DNA from: Stenotrophomonas sp. UBA7346
GTDB lineage: Bacteria > Pseudomonadota > Gammaproteobacteria > Xanthomonadales > Xanthomonadaceae
Assembly: GCA_002471015.1 (NCBI GenBank)
Contig: DKPB01000082.1
Span: 62,001 to 126,000 of the forward strand
DNA length: 64,000 bases
Direction: 5' to 3'
The notes below the pieces were generated by a model. It was given only the letters and a program-made list of their open reading frames with translations. It had not been told where the DNA came from and searched no databases. Positions 27,146-35,471 of this stretch are shown one piece after another. The position numbers and the translations under genes are program-made. Every line of letters starts with the position of its first letter. The stretch's first letter is position 1.

Positions 27146-27721
27146 ATGAACAGCACACACCAGGACCAGACCGCGTTGCTCATCATCGACATGATGAATC
27201 TCTTCGACTTCGAGGGCGGGCGTGGCCTGGCCACCTCCGCCCTGCGCTGCCTGCCGGCAATCAAGCGATTGCGGCAACGTTTCGATGCCGAATGCGCGCC
27301 CGTCATCTACGTCAATGACAACTTCGCGCATTGGCAGGGTGGCTTTCATGATCTGCTTGCACAATGCACGTTGAGCGGTGGCCCATCGGCGCGGATCGCG
27401 ATGGCGCTGGCGCCGGGCGCTGGCCACTACTACGTGCTCAAGCCAAAGCATTCAGCCTTTCTATGTACGCCGTTGAGCGTGCTGCTGGCCCAGCTCCACG
27501 TGCGCCGTCTTGTACTGACCGGCATTGCATTGGATTCCTGCGTCATTGCCACCGCACTGGACGCCAACATGCGCGAGTTCGACCTATGGGTACCGAACGA
27601 CGCCGTCGGTGCGATCAGCCAGACCCGCAAGGCGAAAGCACTGGCCCTGATCCGCGCGTCGCTTGATGTGGATACGCGCGGCACCCGTGCGGTGGCAACG
27701 CTGTTCCCTGCCACCAACTGA
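27146..27721 (+). CDS. isochorismatase-family cysteine hydrolase
   Basis: A 191-residue cysteine hydrolase with the family triad: Asp15 in LLIIDMMN, Lys in LKPKHSAF (Lys99 or 101), and Cys132 in IALDSCVIATA. The segment between Asp15 and the Lys lacks the usual metal-site histidine cluster of nicotinamidases, so it is more like generic amidase or isochorismatase members. The substrate is unknown. ATG 27146 with GGGAAG six bases upstream is preferred over ATG 27125. It is a single gene, divergent from the BON gene and convergent with the arsenic genes. Confidence 0.85.
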   Translation: MNSTHQDQTALLIIDMMNLFDFEGGRGLATSALRCLPAIKRLRQRFDAECAPVIYVNDNFAHWQGGFHDLLAQCTLSGGPSARIAMALAPGAGHYYVLKPKHSAFLCTPLSVLLAQLHVRRLVLTGIALDSCVIATALDANMREFDLWVPNDAVGAISQTRKAKALALIRASLDVDTRGTRAVATLFPATN

Positions 27722-27796
27722 AGCTTGCGGCGGAGCGGTCAGTTCACCTTGTTCGGCCTGAAGGTCGTCATCCGCCGTCCTGCAGGCGTTGAGCGC

Positions 27797-28228
27797 CTAT
27801 GAGGAACCGGGTATCGGCGTGTTCGCACGTTCATCCATGATCACCTCGCCATCTTCCTTGACGAACGCAGCAGCCAGCGGCGGCAGGATGGCCAGGACCG
27901 CTTCCGACGGGCGCGCGAGCCGCACGCCCAGGTCGGTTTCCACAAACGGTCTGTTGATCAGGATGGGATGCGCCAGCATGGCATCGATCAGTGCATCGTC
28001 GGTAAGGCCCGGATCGTCCAGGCCGAGCTCGGTGTAGGGCGTTCCTTTCTGGCGGATTGCCTCCCTCACGGTCAACCCAGCCTTGTCGATCAGCTCATGC
28101 AGTCGCGCCTTGGTTGGCGTGTCGGTCACGTAGTCGATGATGACCGGTTCGATGCCGGCATGCCTGAGCAGAGCAAGCACGTTTCTGGAGGTTCCACAGT
28201 TGGGGTTGTGATAGATCGTCGCCTTCAT
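27797..28228 (-). CDS. arsC: arsenate reductase (glutaredoxin type)
   Basis: A 143-residue ArsC of the E. coli plasmid type. The active-site Cys11 lies in NPNCGTSRN, and RP residues with the thioredoxin-like fold follow; INRPF is the conserved cis-Pro region. It reduces arsenate to arsenite with glutathione and glutaredoxin, feeding the Acr3 exporter encoded across the divergent promoter. It overlaps the 3' end of arsH by four bases (ATGA type), so the two are translationally coupled. Length and motifs are complete. Confidence 0.95.
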   Translation of the reverse strand: MKATIYHNPNCGTSRNVLALLRHAGIEPVIIDYVTDTPTKARLHELIDKAGLTVREAIRQKGTPYTELGLDDPGLTDDALIDAMLAHPILINRPFVETDLGVRLARPSEAVLAILPPLAAAFVKEDGEVIMDERANTPIPGSS

Positions 28229-28962
28229 GCTGCGGCTCCTGCGGCCGCGGGCGACGTGGCGCCGGACGCCGCAGCAAGCGCTGCCACCGCCGCCTCACCC
28301 TTGCGCTCGCTGTAGCGGTCAACCAGGTAGTCACTGCGATCCCTGACCAGCAGCGTGAACTTCACCAGCTCTTCCATCACGTCGACGACGCGGTCGTAAT
28401 ACGCCGATGGCTTCATCCGTCCCTGCTCATCAAACTCCTGCCAGGCTTTTGGTACCGACGACTGGTTGGGGATGGTGACCATGCGCATCCAGCGGCCGAG
28501 CACACGCAAGGCGTTCACCACGTTGAAGGACTGCGAGCCGCCGCTGACCTGCATCACCGCGAGCGTGCGGCCTTGGGTGGGGCGAATGCCGGCGTCCTCC
28601 AGCGGCAGCCAGTCGATCTGGTTTTTCAGCACGGCAGTCAATGTTCCGTGTCGTTCCGGACTGACCCAGACCTGACCTTCAGACCACAGCGAGGCCTCGC
28701 GCAGTTCGCGCACCTTCGGGTGATCGGCCGGCACTGCATCGAGCATTGGCAGCTCATGGGGATCGAATAGCCGGGTCTCGGCACCGAAGTGCTCCAGCAG
28801 GCGCTGTGCCTCCAGGGCGAGCTTCCGGCTGAAGGACTGGGGCCGGAGCGAACCGTAGAGGATCAGGATGCGCGGCCTGTGTGTACTCGGGCGCAGCACG
28901 TCCAGATCGGAATGGGCAGGCTGTTGCACGGCGCCGGCGTGGATATTGGGTAGGTCGAGCAC
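28225..28962 (-). CDS. arsH: ArsH NADPH-dependent flavoprotein
   Basis: A 245-residue ArsH. The FMN-binding YGSLRPQSFSR phosphate loop near residue 35 is followed by VSPERHGTLTAVLKNQIDWLPL and VSGGSQSFN, all characteristic. ArsH oxidises trivalent methyl- or aryl-arsenicals or acts as an NADPH-FMN reductase. The start is GTG at 28962 with GAGGGAC upstream. An Ala/Gly-rich C-terminal tail is longer than usual. It is the first gene of the arsH-arsC unit, transcribed divergently from arsR. Confidence 0.94.
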   Translation of the reverse strand: MLDLPNIHAGAVQQPAHSDLDVLRPSTHRPRILILYGSLRPQSFSRKLALEAQRLLEHFGAETRLFDPHELPMLDAVPADHPKVRELREASLWSEGQVWVSPERHGTLTAVLKNQIDWLPLEDAGIRPTQGRTLAVMQVSGGSQSFNVVNALRVLGRWMRMVTIPNQSSVPKAWQEFDEQGRMKPSAYYDRVVDVMEELVKFTLLVRDRSDYLVDRYSERKGEAAVAALAAASGATSPAAAGAAA

Positions 28963-28989
28963 GGCTTGTCCCTCTTTATCATTTCCACT

Positions 28990-28999
28990 ATTCTAGAAT
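28990..28999. promoter_or_regulatory. candidate ArsR operator in the divergent ars promoter
   Basis: A perfect ATTCTAGAAT palindrome sits one base before the arsR ATG, inside the only 38-base gap between arsH and arsR. Its position would let one ArsR dimer block both transcription units. The AT-rich context also supplies possible -10 sequences on both strands. This is inferred from placement. Confidence 0.5.
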
Positions 29000-29000
29000 T

Positions 29001-29315
29001 ATGGAACATATAACTGCAACGCGGGCGCTGGCCGCACTCAGTCACGGAACCCGCTTATCGATCTACCGGCTGCTTGTCGAAGCAGGCCGCGGCGGCAAGC
29101 TGGCCGGCGAAATCGCCGAGGCATTGACGCTTCCCGGCGCCACCCTGTCCTTCCACCTGAAGGAGTTGTCCGCCGCCGGCCTGGTCAGCTCAGAACAGCG
29201 CGGCCGCACGGTCTGCTATCGCGCCAATTTCGACGCCATGACCAGCCTGGTCGATTACCTGACCGAGAACTGCTGCGCGGGCGATCAATCCTGCGGCACG
29301 CCAGGGCGCTGCTGA
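29001..29315 (+). CDS. arsR: ArsR-family arsenic-responsive repressor
   Basis: A 104-residue winged-helix repressor. The recognition helix region is GATLSFHLKELSAAGLV, followed by the wing EQRGRTVCYR. The usual CxCxxC in the DNA-binding helix is absent. Instead Cys91-Cys92 and Cys98, plus Cys104, cluster at the C-terminus, as in ArsRs that bind arsenite there. There is no ribosome site before the ATG, and the probable promoter is immediately adjacent, so the message may be leaderless. Its stop overlaps the acr3 start by one base (TGATG). Confidence 0.93.
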   Translation: MEHITATRALAALSHGTRLSIYRLLVEAGRGGKLAGEIAEALTLPGATLSFHLKELSAAGLVSSEQRGRTVCYRANFDAMTSLVDYLTENCCAGDQSCGTPGRC

Positions 29316-30364
29316 TGAATGACACGGCTGCGGCGCCTGCCGCGCGCCTGTCATTCCTGGACCGCTTCCTGACCGTCTGGATCTTCCTGGCAATGGCGGT
29401 CGGCGTGGGCCTGGGCGCGGCCTTCCCCGGGCTGCAGTACCAAATAGACGCGCTGAGCGTTGGCACCACCAACCTACCCATCGCCATCGGCCTGGTCCTG
29501 ATGATGTTCCCGCCACTGGCCAAGGTGGACTACGCGCAACTGGGCGTGGTGTTCAAGGACAAGCGCGTACTGGCGCTGTCACTGATCCAGAACTGGCTGA
29601 TAGGCCCGGCTCTGATGTTCGCCCTGGCGGTGATCTTTCTGCGCGATCAGCCGGGGTATATGACCGGGCTCATTCTGATCGGCTTGGCGCGTTGCATCGC
29701 GATGGTTCTGGTCTGGAACCAGCTGGCAAAAGGTGACAACCAATACGTCGCCGGGTTGGTCGCATTCAATTCCCTGTTCCAGATTGCACTGTTCAGCGTC
29801 TACGCCTGGCTCTTTCTTTCCTGGTTGCCAACTGCGCTGGGGCTGCACGGCGTGGTACTAGATGTTGGCTTCTGGCCGGTTGCCGAGGCTGTGCTGATCT
29901 ACCTGGGCATCCCCTTCGCTGCCGGGTATCTGGTGCGCCGGGCGTTGACCCGGTCGAAGGGGCTTGATTGGTATGAGCACAGGTTCCTGCCCGCCATCGG
30001 CCCGATAACCCTGGTCGCGCTGTTGTTCACGATCACGGTGATGTTCGCCATGAAAGGCGGCGATGTGCTCAAACTGCCGTGGGATGTGCTGCGTATTGCC
30101 GTCCCGTTGACGATCTATTTTATGGTCCAGTTCACCGTCAGCTTCTTCATGGGCAAGCTGATCGCCAAAGACTATCCGCGCACTACCGCAATCGCTTTCA
30201 CAGCTGCCGGCAACAACTTCGAGCTTGCCATCGCTGTGGCGGTAGCTGCGTTCGGCATCAGCTCGCCGGTCGCATTCGCCGCTGTCATTGGCCCACTGAT
30301 CGAGGTGCCGGTTCTGATCCTGCTGGTACACGTCGCGCTCCGGCTGAAGCGAGGTTTCGCGTAG
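29315..30364 (+). CDS. acr3: Acr3-type arsenite efflux permease
   Basis: A 349-residue inner-membrane protein with ten hydrophobic helices. It has the Acr3 (BART superfamily) signature LARCIAMVLVWNQLA, whose Cys127 is the conserved residue essential in characterised members, and AFTAAGNNFELAIAVA in a later broken helix. It exports arsenite using the proton gradient. It is translationally coupled to arsR through TGATG. It is not an ArsB antiporter. A long hairpin lies between its end and the convergent nei gene. Confidence 0.95.
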   Translation: MNDTAAAPAARLSFLDRFLTVWIFLAMAVGVGLGAAFPGLQYQIDALSVGTTNLPIAIGLVLMMFPPLAKVDYAQLGVVFKDKRVLALSLIQNWLIGPALMFALAVIFLRDQPGYMTGLILIGLARCIAMVLVWNQLAKGDNQYVAGLVAFNSLFQIALFSVYAWLFLSWLPTALGLHGVVLDVGFWPVAEAVLIYLGIPFAAGYLVRRALTRSKGLDWYEHRFLPAIGPITLVALLFTITVMFAMKGGDVLKLPWDVLRIAVPLTIYFMVQFTVSFFMGKLIAKDYPRTTAIAFTAAGNNFELAIAVAVAAFGISSPVAFAAVIGPLIEVPVLILLVHVALRLKRGFA

Positions 30365-30420
30365 CGCCCCCTCACGGAGGCAGGTGCGGGCAAGCGTTCG
30401 CTGTCGGCTGGAGTGCCCAG

Positions 30421-30455
30421 CGGCGGCAATAGTGGACTGCTCCACTATTGCGCCG
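30421..30455. terminator. hairpin between convergent acr3 and nei
   Basis: CGGCG-G-CAATAGTGGA pairs with TCCACTATTG-CGCCG around a CTGC loop, 15 pairs with one bulged G. There is no U-tract on either strand, so it may act as a transcript end stabiliser or weak terminator rather than a classical one. Confidence 0.55.
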
Positions 30456-30498
30456 AGCGGGCTACATGAGCGCGGTTCGCCCGTTTCAGCGAAGGCGG

Positions 30499-31275
30499 TC
30501 ACCCTTCCTGCCCACCGCCGCCATCAACATGGTCACGGTGGCCCAGGCTGTAGTCCACCTGGCAGTTCTCGCAGAAAAACGTACGACGGTTGGTGGTCCC
30601 CATATACCGTTTGCTTACCGGCCCGCCGCATTGCGGGCAGGTTCGTCGGGTATGCACCTGCCAGTGCTGCTTCAGTACGAAGGCACGCTTCCATTCAAGG
30701 AACTGGAAACTGTAGAGGCGCGCCTGATTGATCAGTTGCGTGAGTTTGCGCGGCGGCAAATCACCGACTCGGGTGGCTGGATGCACGCCGGTCAGGAACA
30801 GAACTTCATTCTTTACGATGTTGCCCACGCCGGAGAAAATGGACTGATCCAACAGAGCATCGCAGACCATCAGTGCCGGTGCGGCCTTGAGCTTGCGCCG
30901 CGCCAGTTTCGGGTCCCAGGCATCATTCATGACGTCGGCGCGCCAATCGTATACATCGTCCAGTGGCTGTTCGATCAGCTTCACCGAGCACGCATAGAAA
31001 TTCATTTCACCGCTGTCAAAGTGCAGCGAGACCCTCGGCGGTGACTCCTTGCGCTCATCGATACGCCAACTGCCAAACATCAGCAGATGGATACGCAGAC
31101 TGACGTTGCTGAACTCAAGCAGGAAGTGTTTTCCCCAGGCGCGTACCGCCTTGACGCGCCTGCCTTCCAGTCGCGCAAGGTCCAAACGGCTGTTGCCGGA
31201 AACTTTCCGTACCGTATGGCCCTTGAACCGGGCAGCGGCCTCGCACAGCAGAACGATGGAAGGGCCCTCAGGCAT
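30499..31275 (-). CDS. nei: endonuclease VIII-like DNA glycosylase
   Basis: A 258-residue Fpg/Nei glycosylase for oxidised pyrimidines. It starts MPEGPS, where Pro2 is the Schiff-base nucleophile and Glu3 the general acid. The helix-two-turn-helix region is in IFSGVGNIVKNEVLF. The C-terminal zinc finger has CPQCGG and CENC, with an Arg-rich hairpin between (NRRTFF). The start at 31275 is fixed by the catalytic N-terminus and overlaps the upstream DUF72 gene by eight bases, so the two are co-translated. The longer open frame is not used. Confidence 0.93.
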   Translation of the reverse strand: MPEGPSIVLLCEAAARFKGHTVRKVSGNSRLDLARLEGRRVKAVRAWGKHFLLEFSNVSLRIHLLMFGSWRIDERKESPPRVSLHFDSGEMNFYACSVKLIEQPLDDVYDWRADVMNDAWDPKLARRKLKAAPALMVCDALLDQSIFSGVGNIVKNEVLFLTGVHPATRVGDLPPRKLTQLINQARLYSFQFLEWKRAFVLKQHWQVHTRRTCPQCGGPVSKRYMGTTNRRTFFCENCQVDYSLGHRDHVDGGGGQEG

Positions 31276-32005
31276 CGGGCTTCTCCCGCAGCAGCGCCTG
31301 CAGACACAGGGCATCGGGGACGGCGGAGCCATCGGCGGTATTGTCAAAGATCATCCATGCTTCGCCACTGGCATCGCGCTCGGCCAGATCGCCGGCCAGC
31401 TTCCGCAATGCCGGCTCGCCGTAACGGCCGTAGTACATCCGCGGTTGCCCATGCCAACGCCAATAGCTCCAGCTGCGGGTCCCGCCAGGCCATGCTGCCA
31501 GCGGGAAACGGGCAGGATTGGCGGCTACACGGGCGACGTCATGTGTCCGCAACATCGCATCCGCAGCCTCGCTGAACCAGCTTGCATGACGCGGCTCGCA
31601 GGCCACGCGTGCTGTCGTACGCCTGCGCAAAGCGCGCAGAAAGGACGAGGCAACACGGCCGTCGTAAGCCAGGCTGGGTGGCAACTGCAGCAGCAGCGCG
31701 CCCAGTTTCCCGCCGAGCTGCTGCGCCGCTTCCAGAAACGGATCAAGCAGCGGTGCTACACCGCTCAGCCGCAGCTGGTGCGAAATAGTCTGTGGGAACT
31801 TCACCGAAAAGCGAAAGCCTGCAGGCACCACCGAAGCCCAACGCGCATAGGTCGCCGCGCGGTGTGGCCGGTAAAAGGATGAGTTGATTTCCACGACCGA
31901 CAACCGCGTCGCATAGCGCTGCAGTGCGCTGGCGCCGTTGCCGAAAGCCGCAGCGTGCGCCGAAGGCAGCGACCATCCTGCGCAGCCCACCAAGGTGTCA
32001 TGCAT
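31268..32005 (-). CDS. DUF72 (YecE-like) protein
   Basis: A 245-residue TIM-barrel-like protein of the DUF72 family. VGCAGWSL opens the first strand, then EINSSFYRPHRAATYARWAS, FSVKFPQTISH, LGALLLQLPPS, FDNTADGSA near the end. The DUF72 function is unknown, but it is frequently linked to DNA repair genes, and here its stop overlaps nei by eight bases. In-frame ATGs at 32030 and 32044 are alternatives; none has a strong ribosome site. Confidence 0.85.
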   Translation of the reverse strand: MHDTLVGCAGWSLPSAHAAAFGNGASALQRYATRLSVVEINSSFYRPHRAATYARWASVVPAGFRFSVKFPQTISHQLRLSGVAPLLDPFLEAAQQLGGKLGALLLQLPPSLAYDGRVASSFLRALRRRTTARVACEPRHASWFSEAADAMLRTHDVARVAANPARFPLAAWPGGTRSWSYWRWHGQPRMYYGRYGEPALRKLAGDLAERDASGEAWMIFDNTADGSAVPDALCLQALLREKPDA

Positions 32006-32260
32006 TGCGGTATTGCGAACTGATCGGTTCATCGCACAGAACATCAGCCTGCATGCGTAGCGCGACGGTGAAAACGGTTCATGGGCGATGTGAAACCACC
32101 TCCCCCGTATCTTCCGCATTGTGGCCTGTCTGCCCGAAGCCGCTCCTTTCGCATATCGAGAGTGGACCAGTGCATGAGGGGCTCGCCCCAACGCCCCATC
32201 GGTACATGCGCATCCACATGCTCCCCTGCGCGCACAAGCGCGGCCCATGACCCACAAAAA

Positions 32261-32280
32261 AGCCCGCATTTCTGCAGGCT
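32261..32280 (-). terminator. rho-independent terminator for minus-strand transcripts
   Basis: On the minus strand AGCCTGCA and TGCGGGCT form an eight-base stem (one G-U pair) closed by a stable GAAA tetraloop and followed by six T residues. It lies 330 bases downstream of the cyclophilin-like lipoprotein gene and probably ends the hydrolase-MFS-lipoprotein operon. Confidence 0.7.
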
Positions 32281-32516
32281 TGCTGTGAACTCTGGACTTG
32301 CTTGGACGCCATGAAACCAGGCGATGGTGCTTATCCGACCCAAATAGTCGATACAACCATATGTTTTAAATGCAATAAAAATAATTGTCACATTGAAGAT
32401 ACCCCCATTTGTACCCCTTAGTTGATTGGATGCTGTTGGACTTACTTGCACAGCAGCGCCATTTCTCGACGAAACCCCTCTTAGCCATGCATTTCCTGCT
32501 ACATGGATCTGTCGCC

Positions 32517-32556
32517 TGCCAGGAGACCGCCCGGTATTCCTAGAGGTCTCCTGGCA
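32517..32556. repeat. 12-base perfect inverted repeat
   Basis: TGCCAGGAGACC (32517-32528) and GGTCTCCTGGCA (32545-32556) flank a 16-base spacer and are followed by an A-run. It resembles an insertion-sequence end or a regulator site. The right arm contains TAGAGGTCT, a string also seen next to the IS3-type element (39725) and in the IS3 remnant (47745). Confidence 0.55.
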
Positions 32557-32610
32557 AAAAAGTCCAAAAGCACAGGTGACGTCCGTTGCCGGCCAGTATG
32601 CAAACAACGG

Positions 32611-33096
32611 CTAGTCGGACTCAATCCGAACTGCGAGCGGCCCTTCCGTGCGAAGGACCTGCAGTCCTCCTTCGATTCGACCCAGTCGGATCAGACCCTT
32701 CGAGTACGCAAAGGGCCTGTGGAAAATCGCCAGATTTCCCCACGGCGCATAAAAGGCGATGTCGCCCGCCGCCGGCGTGACTCCCTCCGGCTCACCCGCC
32801 ACACTGAGACGGCGCGGAAGCTGCGCGATTTTCTCGGTCGCGGCGTAGTCCTCAAGCTGCAGCGTCAGCGGCAACTGGGCGATGAACTCGCGCGCCGGGA
32901 TACTGTCTTCCATGGTGGCCGACAGCATCTGATCGTTGATGATCAGTCGAATCTTCATGGAACGAACCTCCGGGTTTGACTCTACCTTCCTGGCTGCAAT
33001 GGTGTGATGAGTGGGCTCGGCAGAGCATGCCGCTATTGCCCCGAATGCAAGCAGGAGGCAAAGCAGGGTTCCTGTGATCGACGTAACGCACCTCAT
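32611..33096 (-). CDS. lipoprotein with cyclophilin-like domain
   Basis: A 161-residue exported lipoprotein. The signal ends in IAAC (Cys24) and the linker runs to about 48. The remaining 115 residues have the cyclophilin-like small-protein pattern: MKIRLIINDQ, DSIPAREFIAQLPLTL, LPRRL, then AFYAPWGNLAIFH and LIRLGRI. Such domains lack obvious peptidyl-prolyl isomerase residues and are of unknown role. Its ATG overlaps the stop of the MFS gene by one base (TGATG), which decides this start over an internal ATG at the domain boundary. It is the third gene of a coupled operon. Confidence 0.8.
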   Translation of the reverse strand: MRCVTSITGTLLCLLLAFGAIAACSAEPTHHTIAARKVESNPEVRSMKIRLIINDQMLSATMEDSIPAREFIAQLPLTLQLEDYAATEKIAQLPRRLSVAGEPEGVTPAAGDIAFYAPWGNLAIFHRPFAYSKGLIRLGRIEGGLQVLRTEGPLAVRIESD

Positions 33097-34304
33097 CAGC
33101 CCCGGGCCTCCGCAGCGACCACCGGCCCCGACGTGGTCGCCCGGTCGGACGCCGTGGCATAAGCGAGCAGCGCGGCGCACAGCAGCAGGCCAGCACTGGC
33201 CAGGAACGTGCTGGCAAAGCCGAGACTGTCAAACAGCAGTCCGCCCACGGTCGAACCGAGTGCGATGGAGCACTGCACTACTGCCACCATCAGCCCTCCG
33301 CCGGCCTCTACGTTGTCAGTGAAAGTGCGAGCCAGCCAGCTCCACCAGCCCACCGGTGCGGCCGTTGCCAGCAGGCCCCAAGCCGAGAGCAGTGCGGCGG
33401 TCGGCCAAAGCTGGGGCCCCAGTGGAATCAAGGCCACAGCAATGAGAGCCATCAAGGCTGGGATGGTCACCAGCGTTAGGTAAAGCCCACGCCTGATGAA
33501 CACGCCAATGACGAGCGTGCCCACGAAGCCGCTTACGCCGATAGACAGCAGCACCAGCGGTACAGCAGACGTTCCTGCACTGGTCACCCGCTCCAGGAAC
33601 GGCCGCACGTAGGTAAACAGGGCAAATTGCCCCATGAAGAAGGAACCGCAGGCAAGCATGCCAAGTGCCACCACACGTCGCCGGAACAGCGCGATCAACC
33701 CGCCTTGCGACTGCCCGCTCTCCGCAGGCATGGAGGGCAGACAAACCCATTGCCATGCGAGGGCTATGACAGCCACGGGCAGAAGGCACAAGAAAGCGCC
33801 GCGCCATCCAATCATGCCACCCAGGTAGCTGCCCAATGGCGCCGCAACTACCGTTGCAAGCGCGTTGCCACTGTTGAATATCGCCAGGGCGCGCGGGACT
33901 TTTGCGGCGGGCACCAGCCGCATGGCCGTTGCGGCAGACAGTGACCAAAACCCACCGATCACCACACCAATCAGTGCACGCCCCGTCATGTAGACCAGAT
34001 AGTTCCGAGACAGAGCCACCACCACACCCGACACCGCCATCAATGCGGTGAGGATCAGCAGCAACGTTCGTCGGTTCATGTTGCCCGCCAACCGGGAGAT
34101 CGACAGGCTGGTCAGCACCGCAAAGGCTCCCGAAATGGCAATGCCGTACCCGGCAAGCCCCTCGGTCACGCCCAGATCTGCCGCCAAGGGAGTAAGCAGG
34201 CTCACCGGCATGAATTCCGAGGCTATCAGCGCGAAGACGCACAGCGTCATCGCGAGCACGCCCCCCCAGTTTGAGCGACCTGCGATCGCGTGTGTGCGGC
34301 TCAT
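33096..34304 (-). CDS. MFS exporter (AraJ/NepI-like drug:H+ antiporter)
   Basis: A 402-residue, 12-helix major facilitator. MTLCVFALIASEFMPVSLL in helix one and GRALIGVVIGGFWSLSAATAMRL with its RxxxG-like motif in helix four place it with DHA1 exporters related to NepI and AraJ. The substrate is unknown. The start overlaps the upstream hydrolase stop (ATGA) and its stop overlaps the lipoprotein start (TGATG), so expression of all three is linked. It is likely controlled by the divergent LysR gene at 35472. Confidence 0.9.
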   Translation of the reverse strand: MSRTHAIAGRSNWGGVLAMTLCVFALIASEFMPVSLLTPLAADLGVTEGLAGYGIAISGAFAVLTSLSISRLAGNMNRRTLLLILTALMAVSGVVVALSRNYLVYMTGRALIGVVIGGFWSLSAATAMRLVPAAKVPRALAIFNSGNALATVVAAPLGSYLGGMIGWRGAFLCLLPVAVIALAWQWVCLPSMPAESGQSQGGLIALFRRRVVALGMLACGSFFMGQFALFTYVRPFLERVTSAGTSAVPLVLLSIGVSGFVGTLVIGVFIRRGLYLTLVTIPALMALIAVALIPLGPQLWPTAALLSAWGLLATAAPVGWWSWLARTFTDNVEAGGGLMVAVVQCSIALGSTVGGLLFDSLGFASTFLASAGLLLCAALLAYATASDRATTSGPVVAAEARG

Positions 34305-35359
34305 TTCCCGGCTAGGCTGCGCTGGAAGAACGTCGTCAGTTTCTCGAAGGGAATCAGGTTGGCACGGTCATACAGGTCCACGTGACCCGCACCCTCCACC
34401 CAGTAGAGTTCCTTCGGTTGGCCGGCCCTTTGGTATGCGTCTTCGCTGAACTCGCGGGAATGCGCTGCGTCGCCAGAAATGAACAGCATCGGCTGGGGCG
34501 AGATGGTCTCGATGTCATTGAAGGGATAGAAGTTCATGAATTTGACCAGGCTACTGAAGAGCGGCTGCGTGGTCAGCTCTGCCGTGTCGCCCTTTGGCGT
34601 GTAGCCGCCGCGCGGAGTACGGTAGAAATCGAAGAACTCGCGTTGGATGGCAGGGCTGTCAGCATCGAGTTTGTTCACTGTGCCTGGCACGTACACAGCC
34701 GCCCCGCCCCTGAACTCGGCCAGGCGCTGGTCGGTTGCGGACTGGATCACTGTCTTGCGCTGTTCCAGCGACTGCCCGTTGTTCAGCCCCTGCCGTGCCG
34801 CCGCACCCATGTCGTACATGCTTACCGTGGCAATGGCCTTGATGCGAGGGTCAATCTTGGCGGCGCTGATCACAAAGCTGGCGCTGCCACAGATACCCAG
34901 GCCGCCAATCCGTTCCGGGTCCACATAGGCCTGCGTACTCAGGAAGTCCACGGCGGCACTGATGTCGTCTGAATAGATTTCCGGCGCCACCAGGTGCCGC
35001 GGGGCACCGCCGCTCTCTCCCCAGAAGGAAAGATCGATCGCCAGCGTAACGAAGCCCTGCTCGGCCAGCTTCTGCGCGTAGAGCTGCGAGCTCTGCTCCT
35101 TCACCGCGCCCATTGGATGGCCAACCACCACAGCGGGAGCGCGGCTGCCGCGAGGCAGGCCCTGAGGGCGGTACAGCGTGCCCACCACTTCCATCTGGTA
35201 CTGGTTGTGGAAGCTGACGCGCTCACCAGTGACCGTGGGGCTGCGGTAGAAGTTGTCTGCCCCGGCGGGACGGGCTGCGCCGGGCGTATCTGCAGCCATG
35301 GCGGGAAGCGGAAGTATGTAGCTGGCAAGCAGCGCCAGCAGCAACGTGGTCGGTTTCAT
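34301..35359 (-). CDS. secreted alpha/beta hydrolase (dienelactone hydrolase-like)
   Basis: A 352-residue exported hydrolase. The signal peptide is cleaved near AMA (residue 22). The core has VVVGHPMGAVKEQ, TLAIDLSFWGESGG, and the nucleophile elbow GLGICGSA with Cys157 rather than Ser, as in dienelactone hydrolases. The acid is near FISGDAAHS, and the histidine is in EGAGHVDLYD. Its natural substrate is unknown. It is the first gene of the hydrolase-MFS-lipoprotein operon and is divergent from a LysR regulator, the usual layout for a LysR-controlled detoxification set. Confidence 0.87.
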   Translation of the reverse strand: MKPTTLLLALLASYILPLPAMAADTPGAARPAGADNFYRSPTVTGERVSFHNQYQMEVVGTLYRPQGLPRGSRAPAVVVGHPMGAVKEQSSQLYAQKLAEQGFVTLAIDLSFWGESGGAPRHLVAPEIYSDDISAAVDFLSTQAYVDPERIGGLGICGSASFVISAAKIDPRIKAIATVSMYDMGAAARQGLNNGQSLEQRKTVIQSATDQRLAEFRGGAAVYVPGTVNKLDADSPAIQREFFDFYRTPRGGYTPKGDTAELTTQPLFSSLVKFMNFYPFNDIETISPQPMLFISGDAAHSREFSEDAYQRAGQPKELYWVEGAGHVDLYDRANLIPFEKLTTFFQRSLAGK

Positions 35360-35471
35360 GCGAGTGCGGCCTCGGTGGGGGGGACTGAGGGCGCCACGAT
35401 AGGATCCGCCCGCTACCGCGATAAGCCGGCTGAAAGTTGATGCATTGTTGAGTTGAGCTCACAATTGGTCC

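Larger units (their letters stand above)
32006..32610. other. 605-base gene-free region with AT-rich core
   Basis: No frame with a ribosome site and plausible protein was found. The stretch contains a minus-strand terminator (32261-32280), an AT-rich segment around 32340-32430 that differs from the flanks, and a long inverted repeat (32517-32556). Two similar short blocks, TGGACTTGCTTGGA near 32292 and TGGACTTACTTGCA near 32438, suggest a former insertion or attachment site, which is speculative. Confidence 0.45.
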
